Shown piece by piece: positions 38,701 through 53,700 of a stretch of 64,000 nt of DNA; within the stretch, counting starts at the first letter, position 1; every line of letters begins with the position of its first letter. The DNA is from Acanthococcus lagerstroemiae. Its lineage: Eukaryota; Arthropoda; Insecta; Hemiptera; Eriococcidae. The stretch is taken from positions 24,461,321 through 24,525,320 of the forward strand of contig CM063109.1 in the NCBI GenBank assembly GCA_031841125.1. Reading direction: 5' to 3'. The notes beneath the pieces are model-generated. The model saw nothing but the letters and a program-made list of their open reading frames with translations. It made no database searches and was not told the DNA's origin. The translations under genes were made by a program, and so were the position numbers.

Positions 38701-41700
38701 CTTAGAATTTTTCTTTCGCATCTATTTTTGTTCATCCAGTAGTCTTCCATCTCGTGTTTTCTTTTGGAAATTTCGATTTCGTATTTGTTTTTGAAAACAA
38801 TGGTTTGTCCCAGATATTCTATCTCGTTTGCCATTTGCATTATTACCCTCAGTCTTAATTTTTTCGCTCCTTTTATTTGATAAGATTTTTGTTTTCTCTG
38901 GCTTTAGGGATATCCCTGCCTCCCTGCTCCAGAGTGTCTGCAGGTGCTGAAAAGTCCTTCAAGTCCAGAATTTCGAAAGTAGGTCCTTAAAGTCCTGAAA
39001 AGCTAAAATTAAAAAAAATTGAAAAGTCCTTCATTTTTATTTTTAAAACCACAACCCCTCAAAAATCAACGTTTTTTGTAAAAGATTAGAATTTTCAATG
39101 ATAATAATTATCCAACACAATGAATGATATTATAAAGTGTAGCACAGGATCTATATTCACGAGGAGGGGAGAAGTGGGGAGCAAAACGCACACTCGGGGA
39201 AAAGAAGGAAAATATTCCGGCTGCAGTTCTGCAAAGGGTCCTGATTAAGTACTTCATTTTTACTTTTCAATTTCTGTAGACACCCTGTAGCTCTTCCTTG
39301 TGAATTCATCTACGTGCGTTTACGATTCTCTTGAGCTGTGGGTTATAATTATTGTATCATCTGCAAATCTCAGATTGGTTAGTCTTTCTCCATCAATTTT
39401 TACCCCCTTTTGTTCCCAGTTGAGGTCCTCCGAAGATTTGTTCAGCCATGAAGTTGAATAGATTGGAAGACAGCGAATCTCCCTGGCGTGCTCGACTCCC
39501 GATTGGGAATTACCGACCCCTCCTGTCCAATTTAATGTAAGCTTTTGCTTCCTCGTATATTTTATCTTCCTTCTTTTTTTTTTCTGGTATTCCTGTGGGG
39601 CCAATGCTTTCGATAGATCTTTGTGGTGGACTGAGTCAAATGCCTTCTTATAGTAGCTTCGTGGAAAATCTTGGTTTAAACTTCAAAATAATTTAGCTAA
39701 CTGAAAAATTCAGAAGTTCCAAAAATTAATGATACATTTATTCTCCAATTCATGGAGGACAAATTTTCTGTGCTAGTTATTTTCAAATTTTTAAGAAAAA
39801 GAAAAAAAAAGACTGTTGAATCCGCCTTAACGAGGACCGTAGTTAGCAAGTTGTTTGTGAGTGTTTGCATGGAATGTAAAAGTCACTAACCTGCTGCGAA
39901 GTGAAAGTCGCGGATCTGCTATCGAGTGATTCTAATTTACTGGATTTTCCACTGCGGCCAAAGAATTTTAAAACATTTTCAGATTAGATCTATGACCCAG
40001 GAGGGGAGGGGTAAACTACCTCTTACTGCCCTACCCATTGTTTGGCTATTGGTTTATCGGCAAGAAGCAAATTCAGGTAATTTGTTAAAGGCCGATAGTT
40101 ATGATTGACCTAGGAGTTCTGTGATTCATTAATTATCGTAAAAGTTGTACATTCCAAAGAATTTTGGAATTCATCGCATGGAGAATTTGACTTAGGTCCC
40201 AATCTCGAAACGTTTTGCATGGAATGCTGGGCTGCGCCAAGCCGGGCTTTGGTAGAATTGCAACTCTGATCGCGGGCTACCATACCAACGAAAATCGGAA
40301 TTGTTGTCCGTTTTACTGAAGTCTTCCGGACATGGCGGTGGTCCCCGATGGAGGTTCTTCTTCAGACTCACTTTTTCGTCAGACTTGGTGGCAATTTGCA
40401 GACCAGCATTGGTAGGAAACAACGGAAACAGTCGTGTTAACAGGAATCTTCTCGGCCTTTCGGCCAAGGTGAACCATGAGTACACCTACATTCAAGTCTA
40501 CTTCATTACGTCGCTGAGATGTACAAAAGGCAGACCCTTCTCGAAAATAGAAAATAGTGTTAACCCGACGTGAGGTTTCATATCGATCCAAAATTTCGTC
40601 TCATTGTTTTGATCCTGGCAGAGAACAAAAGCATCACATTGCCATATTCGCTGGCTAAACGTTAACAGCCGGCGAAAATGCTAAGACGATGACGTACTGT
40701 GCCTAACGCCATTAAGTAAACCTTTCCTTTCGCTCTGTTCGTCGCTTGCACAAAATGCGAGCAAGAAATTGACTAATGAACGGCGTCAACAATTCGACAG
40801 CATAGGTCACACCGCCGACGATATATCTTTTCTCAAAAACTCACGCCTACTTCTTTTATGGTAACTTATGGGTAAAAGAAAATAAGAAATTAATAGTTTC
40901 AGCATTTTCTCTTCTTTTTGTTTCCCCCTCGCAAAATAAAGAGCAGGTTATTGGGAACAGGTTCGGCAGTTCGGTGTACAGGTTAAGTGGCTGCATATGC
41001 ACCGAAAACTATCGCGGAAAATGAATTTCAGTTCGCCGAAACTAGCTGAAGTAATATTCTTGCAGCCATGCAACCCGTTAATGAAAAAACTAATGCCATG
41101 GCGCAATCTTACAAATCAGCGTTTTCATTTCGAGTGTACAGCGAAAGGGCGAAAGTGGGAAAAACTCATATACTGTCGGCACAAACAAACCTCTAAATTA
41201 ATACGTGTAAAGACGTGTTCCTGTTTTAACGTTGCAGCCACAAGATAATATCATCACACCTAACGATATTTGTTAAAGAGCAGTCATCTAATCAAAAACA
41301 GAATAAATGGGGTTGGAACTTTCACCGGCACGACGAAAGCTAAATTTAATAAAATCGCCAACATAGATACTTTCATGTTCGTAATCTCGAAAGTTCATTC
41401 TGAAATCCATTTTTATTACGAAGTACACTCTCTTGTATCAGAGAAAGAACGCCTGTGCTGGGGCTTCTATACGAAATAATAATATTTTTTTTACTTTAAA
41501 TAAGATTGTTACCCATGTTTCCCTATGTTTCATGGATGCATTAGGGTAGTATGGCGGCAATTCGAAATCATCATCGAGTCACTAAGGCGTTTTCTTTGAT
41601 ATTTATCGTAGGATTCTAGGTCACCGTTAATTACATATAAGTGGAGAAAGGCTCTTTCAAGAAATTAGCAACAAACCTAGATTTTGGCGCGGTAGTCCTG

Positions 41701-44700
41701 GCGCAGGGAATTTTGACAAAAATTCCGTGGAAACGTAAAATGTCTTCCTTTTTATATAAGTCCTAATGTATCTTAGCCTTGCTTTCCACCAGGGAAGCAA
41801 AATGCTGAACAAATTTAGGTTTTCGAGCTTGAAATGTACCACTAAAATACATTTCTGATTCAGTTTTCTGTTGAAAAAGGTCCTCAAAAATTTTTTCCTA
41901 GCTACATCAGAAGCATAGTAAATTGGGGAGTTGAGAATAACCCCTTTGCAATGTCATGCATTGACGTACAGGTCTTATATCTCAGTAAAATTATACCAAA
42001 AATAAGGCAATAAAGAATAAAATTGGTATCAAAGATTTTTGGCGGAAAATCAGTGATATTGGCCGTTCTAATTACCATACAAAAGCGGGGTTTCTTGGTG
42101 GCTTGCTCATTCTTTACGGGGAGGTTAAACTTCTGAGAATCGGTTTTTTGCAGAAACGACAATAAACTATCGAGTTTAGGTGAAAAGGTTTCTGACCACA
42201 ATTGAATGAGCGGTATTGAAAAGGGCCTAAGTCAAAAACCTGAATTTTGAGAAAATCATATTTATAGTTTTGGTAACGCTGCCAGAAGAAATGAGTGTAC
42301 ATACAGTGTTGCCTTTGATCAGATGTAAAATTACCACACACTTGGCTTCCATTTCCAACTAATTTCATCCAAATTTACCAAAGTTTGCTAATTCATAATA
42401 TTAATTTAAAGTGCTGACGACTTAGGCCCTTTTCAATGCCGCTTTTTTTTTCTGAAAAGAAGGAAATGTAAGAAGGCTTAGAAATGATATTAAGAAGCAT
42501 CAAATGTCATGTAATATGAATTTTTAAAATATACAGATACAAAACACGAAAGTTGAACGAGTACAGCGGCGGTCAGTTCTTTTCGTGTACGTTTTGGCAA
42601 ATATTTTTTCAAAGAAAGGACGTCCCTTTTCTTTTCAGCAGTAATACGACCTGCAATTTGCGACAGACTGAACTCTTGCAATGGGCGACTGCATTTCCTT
42701 TTCTTTCTGAACGTGAAAATATTATAAATAGGACAGTAAGCAACAGATGCTAGTACAGATCCATGAGGATTAAACTTCATGCGACAGTAACTCGTTATCA
42801 TAAATTTTCCAGCTTTTCCAGATTTTGAAATCGTAAAAAGTGAATCCAAGTACCCGGACCAATCTTTAATCTTATTTGCTGCATGTTGCATGTATCACCT
42901 TGAAAGGCCCATTCTTACGTCGTGCTGCCTTTTCATGATCTTCACATATTCGCTTTGACTGAAGATATTTTCATACTTCTTTGTTTTACGGCGAATTAAT
43001 GAAAAATTCCTGTCGGCAACATTGTAAGAATGGCCACGTACTGGAAAGAGTTGTATGACTTCAACATTGAAAGTTTGTGCAGTCCACAGACAAAATTTAG
43101 CCATTAAAAATGATCTTTGTTTCTTCTCGTATTTCATTGGAAATAAAATCGTAAAGGAGAGATGCTACGCTGTTAGCTCCTTTCCGTCACTCTGTTTCCA
43201 GAAAATGATAGAAACGAGATTTGGAGACGTCATTATGCAGGTGAATGTTAAAGACAAACAGCCATAGCAAACGCAAATAAAACTGCTCATTACATGCCAA
43301 TGATGGAATCCCAAAATTCTGACTGTAATCGAATTCTATGATCAGAGTTTCAAATTTGCCAACGTTACCTTGAATGAGCTTCTGTTTCTCCCGTTGATAG
43401 CTAGCAACTTTGAGCTTATGAAGATTGTAAGCTGTACGAGTTTGCGTATTCATTCGTGTATGACGGAGCTTCCACTCACTTACCGTGCAAAAATTGAGTG
43501 AGCGGCATTGAAAAGGGCCTAAGTCGACTTAAGTCCTTTTCAATACCGCAAGCTTATTCGATAGAGCCTTGCCTGACAAAACATGCTGTATCTTGCTTCG
43601 TGTTGCAGACAGCGCTTTGAAATTCAGTATACTATATATAAAAGACATGCTCTATCGAATAAGCTTGCGGTATTGAAACGGACCTAAGTCGACTTAGGCC
43701 CTTTTCAATGCCGCTCATTCAATTGTTTCTTTTGAGATTCTATATTGGAAAGGCTTTATTCAGTTTTTTCCTAACTGCTCTAGAAATTTCAAAAAAAAAA
43801 AAAAAGAAGAGGACTTGAATGTGATCTTTTTCTTTACCGTACATTTACGCAACTTTTATGGGGAAAACGTAGAATGTTCGGATGAGTGCCGCAAGCGACT
43901 CAAATTTTTGATAATTGCAATGAAATATACGGGTACGTACATCAGATCACACTTTATCGTTGCATCACTTCTTAAAATACCGATGGTCAAAATCGAGAGT
44001 TCCAGTGAACCTTCATCAATTTTGTGAAGATTTTTCCCCATTTCCATCCTTGTGGCAACAGGAATTACAAAAGCCACGATGCCTCCGATACCTCTATGAA
44101 AGAATTTACTAAAGTTTGGTTCCACGAGAGACCGGAAATTTTTGAACACGAGTCAGTGCTGCCAGATTTATTTTGCCAAAATCTGGAGAACAGTTCGAAA
44201 AAGAAATCCGGAAAAATCCGGACACAAATGTGATGTCCAAAAGGAAGGAACCTTAGGGTGAAAAAATAAAAAATCTTTTTGTCAGCTTTTCTTGCTTAGA
44301 ATTGAGTGCAGAATGATGATCCATGTTCAGTCTTATCAATTATTGTAAAGAAATCAACTGCCCCGAGTTTCATAAGTTGAAAAAAATACATTCCAACTAT
44401 TAAAAAGAGTAATTATGAAAAAAAAAAATGCATTTAAAGTTCAATTTACTAAACAAAAATAATGATAAAACTATTATGAATGGAAGGAGGCTAATGTTTT
44501 TTATAGGAAATTTCATGCAGAATTTAATTTTATTATCAGTTTTACTAAATAATGCACCCGAAATTAAATTAACAGAAAAAGGGAATGCCCTATTAAAAAT
44601 CACTCAAATATTTCACCCAACAAATTACTATAGATCAAATAGAATTTCTACATTCGGGAAACTGAAAATTCTTTTACTATCTTATTTTCATCTAGGAACC

Positions 44701-47700
44701 ATGCATAAATCGATGGCCCAGGGGCACGCTCCTCCATTGTATTGATTTTGAATGGGAGCTGAGAAATTAGGAATGGATTCGTATCAATAATTCGATCTAA
44801 TAATGTTATGGATTCGTGAAATTTTTTCGAATCTTCTTAGTAGATTCGTCGGATTCGTACTTTTTTTTGTCTCTTTGTGAATCTTACACTGAAGGCCCAT
44901 AATTTTCGGGGGGAAAACGAAAAAGAGAAGAACCAAAAACGCGATGGAAAAAGATGATTATTTTCAACTTTTAATCGAATTTTGAATGAATTACAATAGC
45001 GGATCCGAAATAAATGGAAGCTGACCCTGGAAAAGTTGATTTGGATGCCGGAACCGGTCAGTTCGTGTATTCGAATCCACAAATTCACTCCATTTATTCG
45101 AATCCGATTCGAATCACAGCAAACGTGAATCTTGGAACTTCTTGCTATGGCCAACAATTCCTTCAACGTGGGCTGCCATTCCTTCAGCGTGATCCTAATC
45201 ATCCTGAGCCTTGAGCTCTCTCTATCTCCTCCCCTAGGAAGTATGCTGTTAGTTCAACCTCATAAATATGTTCTATTAAATGCATATAAATGACTTCCAT
45301 TAAGTAAAAATGTTTAAAAAAAAAAAAAAAAAACCAACGTGAATTATCAAGATTTTGGTAGAATGACCCTAAGACCGAAAATAGTACAAACCAGTGCTTC
45401 AGAAACTTACGAATGCGACAATATAACAGAAGTGGCTACCAATTTCTATAAAAACTTGTAACGTGCAGTGGGGTAAATGTAATAGTACTATAGTCGATAA
45501 ATATTGGACTTCTGATTAATTTTGTGACAAAACTGCCACAGCTATCGCTTTGAAACTTTTCAGCACAATTAATACTCCAGAGAGTATTTTAAACAACCAT
45601 CCTCGTTGATTAATTTTTACAGTGAAATGCCGAGTAACTGTGGAACCTAAATTCTGGAGTCAGTTTCATTATTACATTTACCCCATGCTATGGGGTAAAC
45701 GTAGTAATATAATATTTCGTGAAGTTATCTTCGGAAATTCAAATTGTGATTCATGCCATCTAAAAGCTCATACCTTTAGCTTTTAAAATCAAAAAATGAA
45801 TACAAAACATCTTCTTTCAGTAAAGAGATATAAACTTTTTTGTTCAGATTGCGAAATAAGGTACTTTTTTGTAGTATGTTAAAAACTCCCTGTTTTGAGT
45901 CAGGATGTTTTTATTGTTTTAGGAGTATTTCATCAAATTTAATGAAGCATAAAAATTTCACAAAATTTTGTAATTACTACCTCTACCCCAACCTTGAATT
46001 TTTCCGGGGTAAATGTAATATACCGGTGTCTGGCAAATATCGGATGATATTTCAAAAAAGTGATACCAAATACAAAAACTATTTAAATAATGAGTAAGGA
46101 AAAATACAAGACTAGTTACTTACCTCCATTTTATTAATATTTTAACTGCATCTCAAGGTTCCCAAACCGACTCATTTCGTACATTTTTACGCATGCGTCT
46201 TTTTTTTTTTTTTTCTTTCTTACAAAATTTACTTTTTAAAATTTATAAAATATTTAATATTCTATTAGTCTTTTATAATGTGTAAGAAAAAAATCTGTTT
46301 TTTTTTTATTTTTTTTTTTTATAGATTGAGAATCTGGTTCTGAAATTTAATACGAGTACTGTTCTTGTTTGAATGGCATTTGAATGCCCGTAGATTTTTT
46401 CTCGTTTTGGTGGAACACTCTGCAAATTGAAACTCTGAATGGGAGAAAGTCTATTCGGGTCCCCAAATTAGGCTCGACCAAAAATCTATAACTGAATTTG
46501 GAAACTACACTTTCAAAAGAGAAAAAATTTGAATTTTTGATCCTAAATTTAGGCCTGATTGAAAAATTTTCTTTAATTTTCTACATGAGCGACCCAAAGA
46601 TTTCGTGTTTCCATACTTTGCTCAAGTTTTTTGGGGAAGTCAAATTTTCCCATGAAAGGAGGAGTGCCAGTCGAGGTCGAATCGAAAATCTCATTAAATT
46701 TTCGTACTCAGCGAAACGAATAACCCACATTTCGATGCTTCGTCCGATTTTCTAAGTTGGGTCAACTCGGCATGTTTGTAGATGTCAAATTTGGATTTTG
46801 AGCACAAATCAAAGTCGGATTATTAATCTGATTGTATTTCTGGAATTGGGCTGATACCACGTTTAAATTTTTTAGCAAAATAATTTAGCCTGTTTGAAGA
46901 AGTCAAATTTTGAGCTTAGGGCCGTAATCGAACCAGAAATCTGAAGGAATTTTCGAACTTAGTAACCCTGAAAACTCGTATTCCGATACATTGTCCAGTT
47001 TCGGAGAAAGTCAAAGTTGGGGCCCAAATGGGGGTCAGATCAAGATTCTGATTGTGTACTCCAACTCAGCGACTCAAAATATTCCTATTTTGATACTTTG
47101 TTCGATATGTTTACATTTATTGTTCTCAAGCTGATGGCACACGTTCTAGGCCTCCTTTAAGAGTGAGAAAATTTTTTCTCCCGAGATAAACTAGATTTCA
47201 GTCCTTTAAGGAACCTGTTGGTCGTATCTCAATCTGACTTCTCAGTTAGAAAAAAAAAATTGTGGACTACACCCTATATGTACTATGTACGTAGTTCTTT
47301 AACCAGTGACCTGGTCAACCTGCAGTAACCGATAATGCTCAACTGTTGTACCCTCATTTATCTGTTGTGTGTTAATGTTAATATGCTTCTTTTTCTCTTT
47401 CAGATCGACAATGATAAGAAACTCATTCTGCCAGAAGGTAAGACTTACACACTAATTAATGAACGCCAAGAGTCGAGCCCGCAAGTGTATTCTCGATGCA
47501 ACCCCATGTCGTGTCGTATCATGAAAAGTATTAAAAAAATAAAAATGTACTCGCATACTCGTTCAGTTCTCAACATTACGATTGCGATGTTATCGTTTTG
47601 GCTTAAATTCGTTTCTTTTTTCTTCTTTTTTTCTCTTTTGAATTTGGAATTTAGAAAGCCAGCGCTCCTATCGCCTTTTTAATTGACACGTTTTTTCTTT

Positions 47701-50700
47701 CGTAGTTTTGTCGAGTCATTATCTCGAAGTCGGCGCCGTCGTTCGATTCATATTTTTCACCAAGCATGTACATTAATTATTTCGGGCGATGGCTTTTGAC
47801 AGTGCGGAAGGAATGTGTGAAGGTGACTCGAAAACGTGCAAAACAGATTGGCGAGGAAGGTGCATCGTCGCGAGGTGTACAAATATCTGTGTCGTTCTCG
47901 CGAATGAGTAATGTTCCATTCTCAATTTTTATTTTCCTTCGGAGACACAATGTTTTGATTGTCGATCATTATTGAAAGTGCGAAATTAATGTGTCGTTCG
48001 GATATAATTAGCCAAATTTATGACCATATGAAAGAACGCAATCGTTCAGGCGTGAGCGCAGACGTACTCGACGGTGATAAAAACGTCGATCTGGGTTACT
48101 CGAGTGTTTATTACAAAAATTAGCCTCCCTCAAAATTATGTGCAGCTGTTGTGTGCAGTAGCGTAGCGTCGGGGGGGACGAGGGGGCACGTGCCCCCAAT
48201 ATTTTTACATAGTCCTCTAATATCGGCGATTTTTAAAAAATATTTAAATTTTCGACTTTTTCTCCCTTGAAAACCTTATTGTGCCCCCCCCCCCACTTTG
48301 GAAAACCCTTAGCTATGCCACTGGTTGTGTGGCTCGTATTTTTCTTTAATAAAACGTGTGGAAGTTCTGAAATATTGCTGATGTTCGATCCCCCTCCAAA
48401 ATCTATATTCAGTTAATACCTCAGGCATGATAGGAATTCGTCATTACTAAGCACTTGATTCTTTTTGACTGATTGAGTCGCATTTCATAGATTTTTCTGG
48501 AGACGAAAAACCGTACCCCGTTGTGCTTAATTGCATGAACGCTGAAATATTTTGTGGAAAGGTAGACTCAAACTTTAGGAATTCTATAGTCCTGCTAAAA
48601 TTTTACTCATCATCACACCTGCCGAAATATTCGAAACTAAAAATTATTTAAAAACGGACTTTACCTGTTCGCCACTTTTTTCGGGACCTAACCTATTTTA
48701 CACATATTTTTTGGATTTGGCATGTTTTACACACTTTTTCTGGACTCTTGAATACTTTTATTACATAACTAGTTTGATACCTGAAGGATAAAACTGTGGT
48801 AGTTTGTATAAAAAGGGGTAACTTTGTTGATCGATCAAAGTCTCAGAAAACGCGAAAAAAGAAGAACAAAATTTTTTGGTCAAAAAAATCAATTTTGCGA
48901 TTTTGGTCGATTTCTATACATAGCAAAAACGTCGCAATAACAAAGAGACAAAATTTACAGGTGTGAGAGAGAGGAGGGGGAAACAGAAAGAGAATTATGA
49001 AAAAGAATGAGAAAACAATGCGAATGTCTACAACGCTTCTTCGCGGTTTTTCTGAGCTCACGAATAAATCCGATGTTCTGAATTGTTACCACGTAGAAGA
49101 GCGAAAAATTACCTTTCCAACAAGCCCTTGTCGAGGCTGGTAACGTGACTCCACGGCGAGTTACGGCCGCTTGAAGGAGTGGGAGAAAAAGGTGTGTCTA
49201 ACTATAGACGCGCTTTTCTCAAAAACGTGTTTTCGCGCGTTCTCGTTACACTCATCCTTGACCGCTTGTATCTCTGTAAAAAAAGCACTACAGAGTACAG
49301 ATCTCGCCATTCGCCAATAGCTCCTTGGAAAGGGCATTCATTCCTCTATTACGTACTATCTGTAACACAAAATTCGTTGGATTGACAAAGTTACCCCTTT
49401 TTATAGAAACTGCCACAAATATTGTTTCAAAAACATAGCATATTTTAAATTATAAATTCATTATAAATTTGAAACGATTTCCTTTGGTCTTACAACCCAC
49501 CAGTTAGTATTTTTTTTTAAATTATTATTATTATTAATTTTATTTTTACTTATTTATTTTTTTGTAATCGAACTATTTTGAGGGATCTCGTCGGGAAGAA
49601 GAGGCCGAGTTTAACATAAGTTCCCGAAGAAAATTTGGAATTTTCCTTTGAAACAGTTGAAAGATTAGTTTGACATTTAAAAAGAAGTTCTCATTAGTGT
49701 AAGGATGGAGTATCTACCGAGAATTTTAGCAAAGTTAATTCGAAGATCAGTAGCTAGTAGCTACTATTAAATTTGGAGCAAAAAGTACAACTTTTTGAAA
49801 CTCGAACATTACAAATAACAGAAACCGAATAAAAGCATTAGAACAATTGTCTACGCTAAATCCATTAAGATTTTTTTAGTCGAAACCACCATTCTGAAGG
49901 CTGCACGGAGCGGTCAGAACCTACAAATCGAGATATGTAGTACCATAAAATATTTCGAAAATGAGATTCTTGGAGCCAATGACTTCGGTTTTTAGGTTAT
50001 TATAACTGTAATCCCTACCAATAATAATCCACAAAGAGTAGGCACTTTTTTTTATAATTTCAATTGTTCATTTAGGATTGCTAGATTAGTACAGCACTTA
50101 CCTTTAGATCAAGAGAAAATTAGACGTGTGTTTTAAGGAAGTGAACGAGCACGATTTAAAGTTACACAACATAATGAGAGGAGTTACGATCAGTCACATT
50201 AAATTGAGATTCAATTAACGAGATCGAGCGGGGGGCGTCGTCTCATTCGTGTGTCATTTTGATCATCCAGGAGCTGTATGACTTCCGTGTTGGAGTGGTT
50301 GTGTAGCGTAGCGGGATGACTTTTTTCTAATAGCCTCGTTGATGGAGTCCAGCCTCAGGTCGGCTCGGAGCTGGTCGTTGGTGATGTAGAACGGCGCATT
50401 TTTGTTATCGTTCTCATTTATTTGTTTTGACCTGGTTCCCCGTAACTCGCAGCCATATGTCCACGTGAGCTTAAGGATTACTAAGTAAATCAACTTATTA
50501 TTGGCCAAGCTGAGATTAGAACGTCGGCCTATGAGCCAATGGAATCGGTCGTATTGCATGTTGAGAAGTTATATTTTGGCGCGAAAATGTTCCTGCTAAT
50601 TTAACTTGGAGTCCAAATGTAAGCTTAGGTATCGCGCATGGCTAGCGGTAGGAATCGAAGCCCCTGTGGGGGTGTAATAATGAGGGCGTAATGCGAAATC

Positions 50701-53700
50701 AGCCCTCACCGACTTGGTTTCGTTAAGTTTGATTTTCCACCGTTTGGTCCAGGGATATTTGATCGATCGCGTGTTGGAGATTGCTGGCTGCAATATCATA
50801 ATTTTTGTTTCGAGCAGTTACGGCTGTATAATTTGCAAATAGAGCCAGCGTAACATTGTGGACTTGAGGGATGTCCATAGTACAGAGTAAGAAAAGGGTA
50901 GGGCCGAGGACGCTACCCTGAGGAACGCCGGCGGCTGTTGGGTGTGTACCAGAATGTTCTGAGCCGATGTGAACTTCGAAGGAGCGACGTGAAAGGAGTA
51001 GGCACTTGAAAACTTGTAGCTTCAAAGATATCGGCAGTAGGGATTCTGTAGTCGCTAAATTCAATTAGAAGTTGTATCTTCTAAAATCTCTACCGATAAT
51101 GTTTCACGGGACATGAGAACTAACTTCAAAAATGAATTCTGTAACTTCATTTTAAATAATTTTGAAGTATTCACGTCCCTGTCCCCCTGTTGGTAAGAGA
51201 GGTAAAATAACGTCGAAAATGGATTCAGCGATTCCAAACACCGTGTTATATTGAAATACTTGAAGCAATGTTGAATAATTTTAAAGTTTTCTCTTCCCTG
51301 CTTTCTGTGGGCCTTTATTGGTAAGGATTACAGTCGACATAACCTCAAAAACGAATCTCATTTTCTGTGTAATTAACGGTATTATCTGTAATTCTTTGGT
51401 TCTGGTTCCTCGGTGGAATATTCAAAATCAGGCCTTCGATTAAGGAATCTTGAATGCAGAGCCGGTGCGAGGGGGATGATGAACCCACCCCCAGTCATTT
51501 TTCATTCGACAATTTTGGCAAACGTTTGCCCAATTCGGCAAAATTTTGGAAATTGATGTTTCTTTTACATACAGATTCCATAAATTTTTTTTTAAATACT
51601 GAATGAAAAATTTCGACAAAATTGTATTTGGTTAAACCTGAGAAAAATTAGGAAAAAAGCATTTTTAAAATTTCTATTCGATTATTCGGCATTTTTATAA
51701 TCAACGCCCCTCTAATAAACATTGTTCAAATCGTCTCTGTTTGAATGGATTGTGCGATTTTGAAATCGGAGTAGACAATTGTTTTTATGCTTTTATTCGG
51801 TTTCTATTCATACCTGTAATCAGGGAGCGGATTTATATGAAATGACATATTTGTCTGTGTTGAGTAACACGCAGTATACATAAGATACTTTTACGTTTCA
51901 AATCTTTCTGAGCAAAATGAGCCATGTTTCCGCATATTTTGCATATTTTACCTATAAAAGCATATTTTTGCATATTTTGGCCGTTTTTGAATTGAATTGA
52001 ATAGATGTTTATTTAATTTGAATATCTTTAACAAAACATGCATACCTCACCCCTATGCGCTACAAGCGCGAGCGGAGTGAGGGAATAATAATAAGAAACA
52101 TAGATTTTGACAAAAGAAGAAGAAATTAAATAATTTATATAAATAAGGGTATATTCAACTATTTCAGAGCATATTTCCTTATTTTTCTCATTTTTAGCTC
52201 ATATTTCCGTAATTCTTCCTATTTCCTTCTTGTAAATTTAAAAAAAAAATCACTTTTTTGGATTTTTTACTTTTGCGTTGAGAAGAAAAATGAAAAAAAT
52301 CACGTTTTCTTTATCTAGCGCTCCAAGCGCAGTTCTCCGCTATTAATTTCGCTAAATTTAATACGCAAGGCACCGCTCCATTTGGATTCGTTGTATCGTG
52401 GCTCATTTACACCAAATGCTAGCAGCAATGTTATAGGTCGTTTTTGGAAATTTTGTGAGCAGTAATGTTGGCAGCATTTGCTAGCAGCAAAAGTGGTTTA
52501 CACTGCGGGATTATTATCACTCATCACATTATCAGCTCTTTGCGCTCTTTAAAATGAGCCCCATATTGTTACCGCATATTTTCGTGTTTTTAGCGCATAT
52601 TCTGGAGTTTTTAAACGTATATATTATATATGTGCATATTTTCGCTATTTTTAACGCTTATAAGTCCGCTCCCTGCCTGTAATGTTCGAGGTTCCACAAA
52701 ATATACTTTTCACAAATTCAACAAAGACCATTAGCCTTTGAATTGATTTTTTTTTAATTCTTGACAAGCATTCTATAAGTGAGAATGATTTGTTCCAGTC
52801 AAATCAATTTTATCGATCAAGCTCCATGTTTCGGGAACCTCAAAGAAAAATAACAGATTTCTTTGGTTTAGTATATGCGGCACCGAATAAGGCTTTTGGG
52901 TGTTGGTGACCAAAAAATTTGTTTTCACTTTTTTTTCTTCGGAATATTATTTAAAACAGTCTCAAAAGTTCTAAAATCGCACCCCCACCTCCTATCCTTC
53001 ACCAAAAAAAAAGTTGGATGTACACAAGAAATATAACGAAACGAAAATCATGTGGCAATGGACTTACTAATGGCAAAATGTCATCGAATGAATGAAAAGA
53101 AAGAAAAATAACTTCTTATCAACAAGAAATCGTGAATCGTATATTTTCATGAACCTACGTGTTCTATGCCTCTTCATACGTAGCCCAGGAAAATAAAATT
53201 CGGAAATGGAAATAATTGCTGGCAAAGATTTTTTTGTGAAATGTCTTGAGAATGACTGTAATCAATGTACCAAGAGTCCACAATGATTCCAGAGGAGCTT
53301 CTCTCCCCTCGGTAGATTCAAAAATCCCTGAAATTCGTATTTTCGCAGATATCTCCTGTCCGGAATACTCAAGTGTAATTTACTTGAAACAAAAGTTGTT
53401 TTTTAAAATCAAATTGTACATGAAAAATGCCACCAGATTCGTTAATACAGAGCCGTAACCAAATGAGGCAAAAGAGGAATTGCCTCTCCTCAGAAAAACA
53501 TTGCTCTCTCCGTAGCAAAACGATGTGCCGATGCTGGAATTCCTCCTCTCTCTTACCGCCGAATGCAACTCACTGCTAAACTTCTCGTTACGATAGCATA
53601 CAACCCTAATCTTCCTACCTATGAGTATCTCTTTAACCCTCCAAACTACACCCATGTCCCTAAATCCCCACTACACTTACGGTTACACTTTGAAGGGACA

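Noticed and set aside
44837..45202. A 121-codon minus-strand frame rich in Arg and Ile
   Set aside because: It lies across GATTCG/CGAATC repeat words, which account for the residue pattern.
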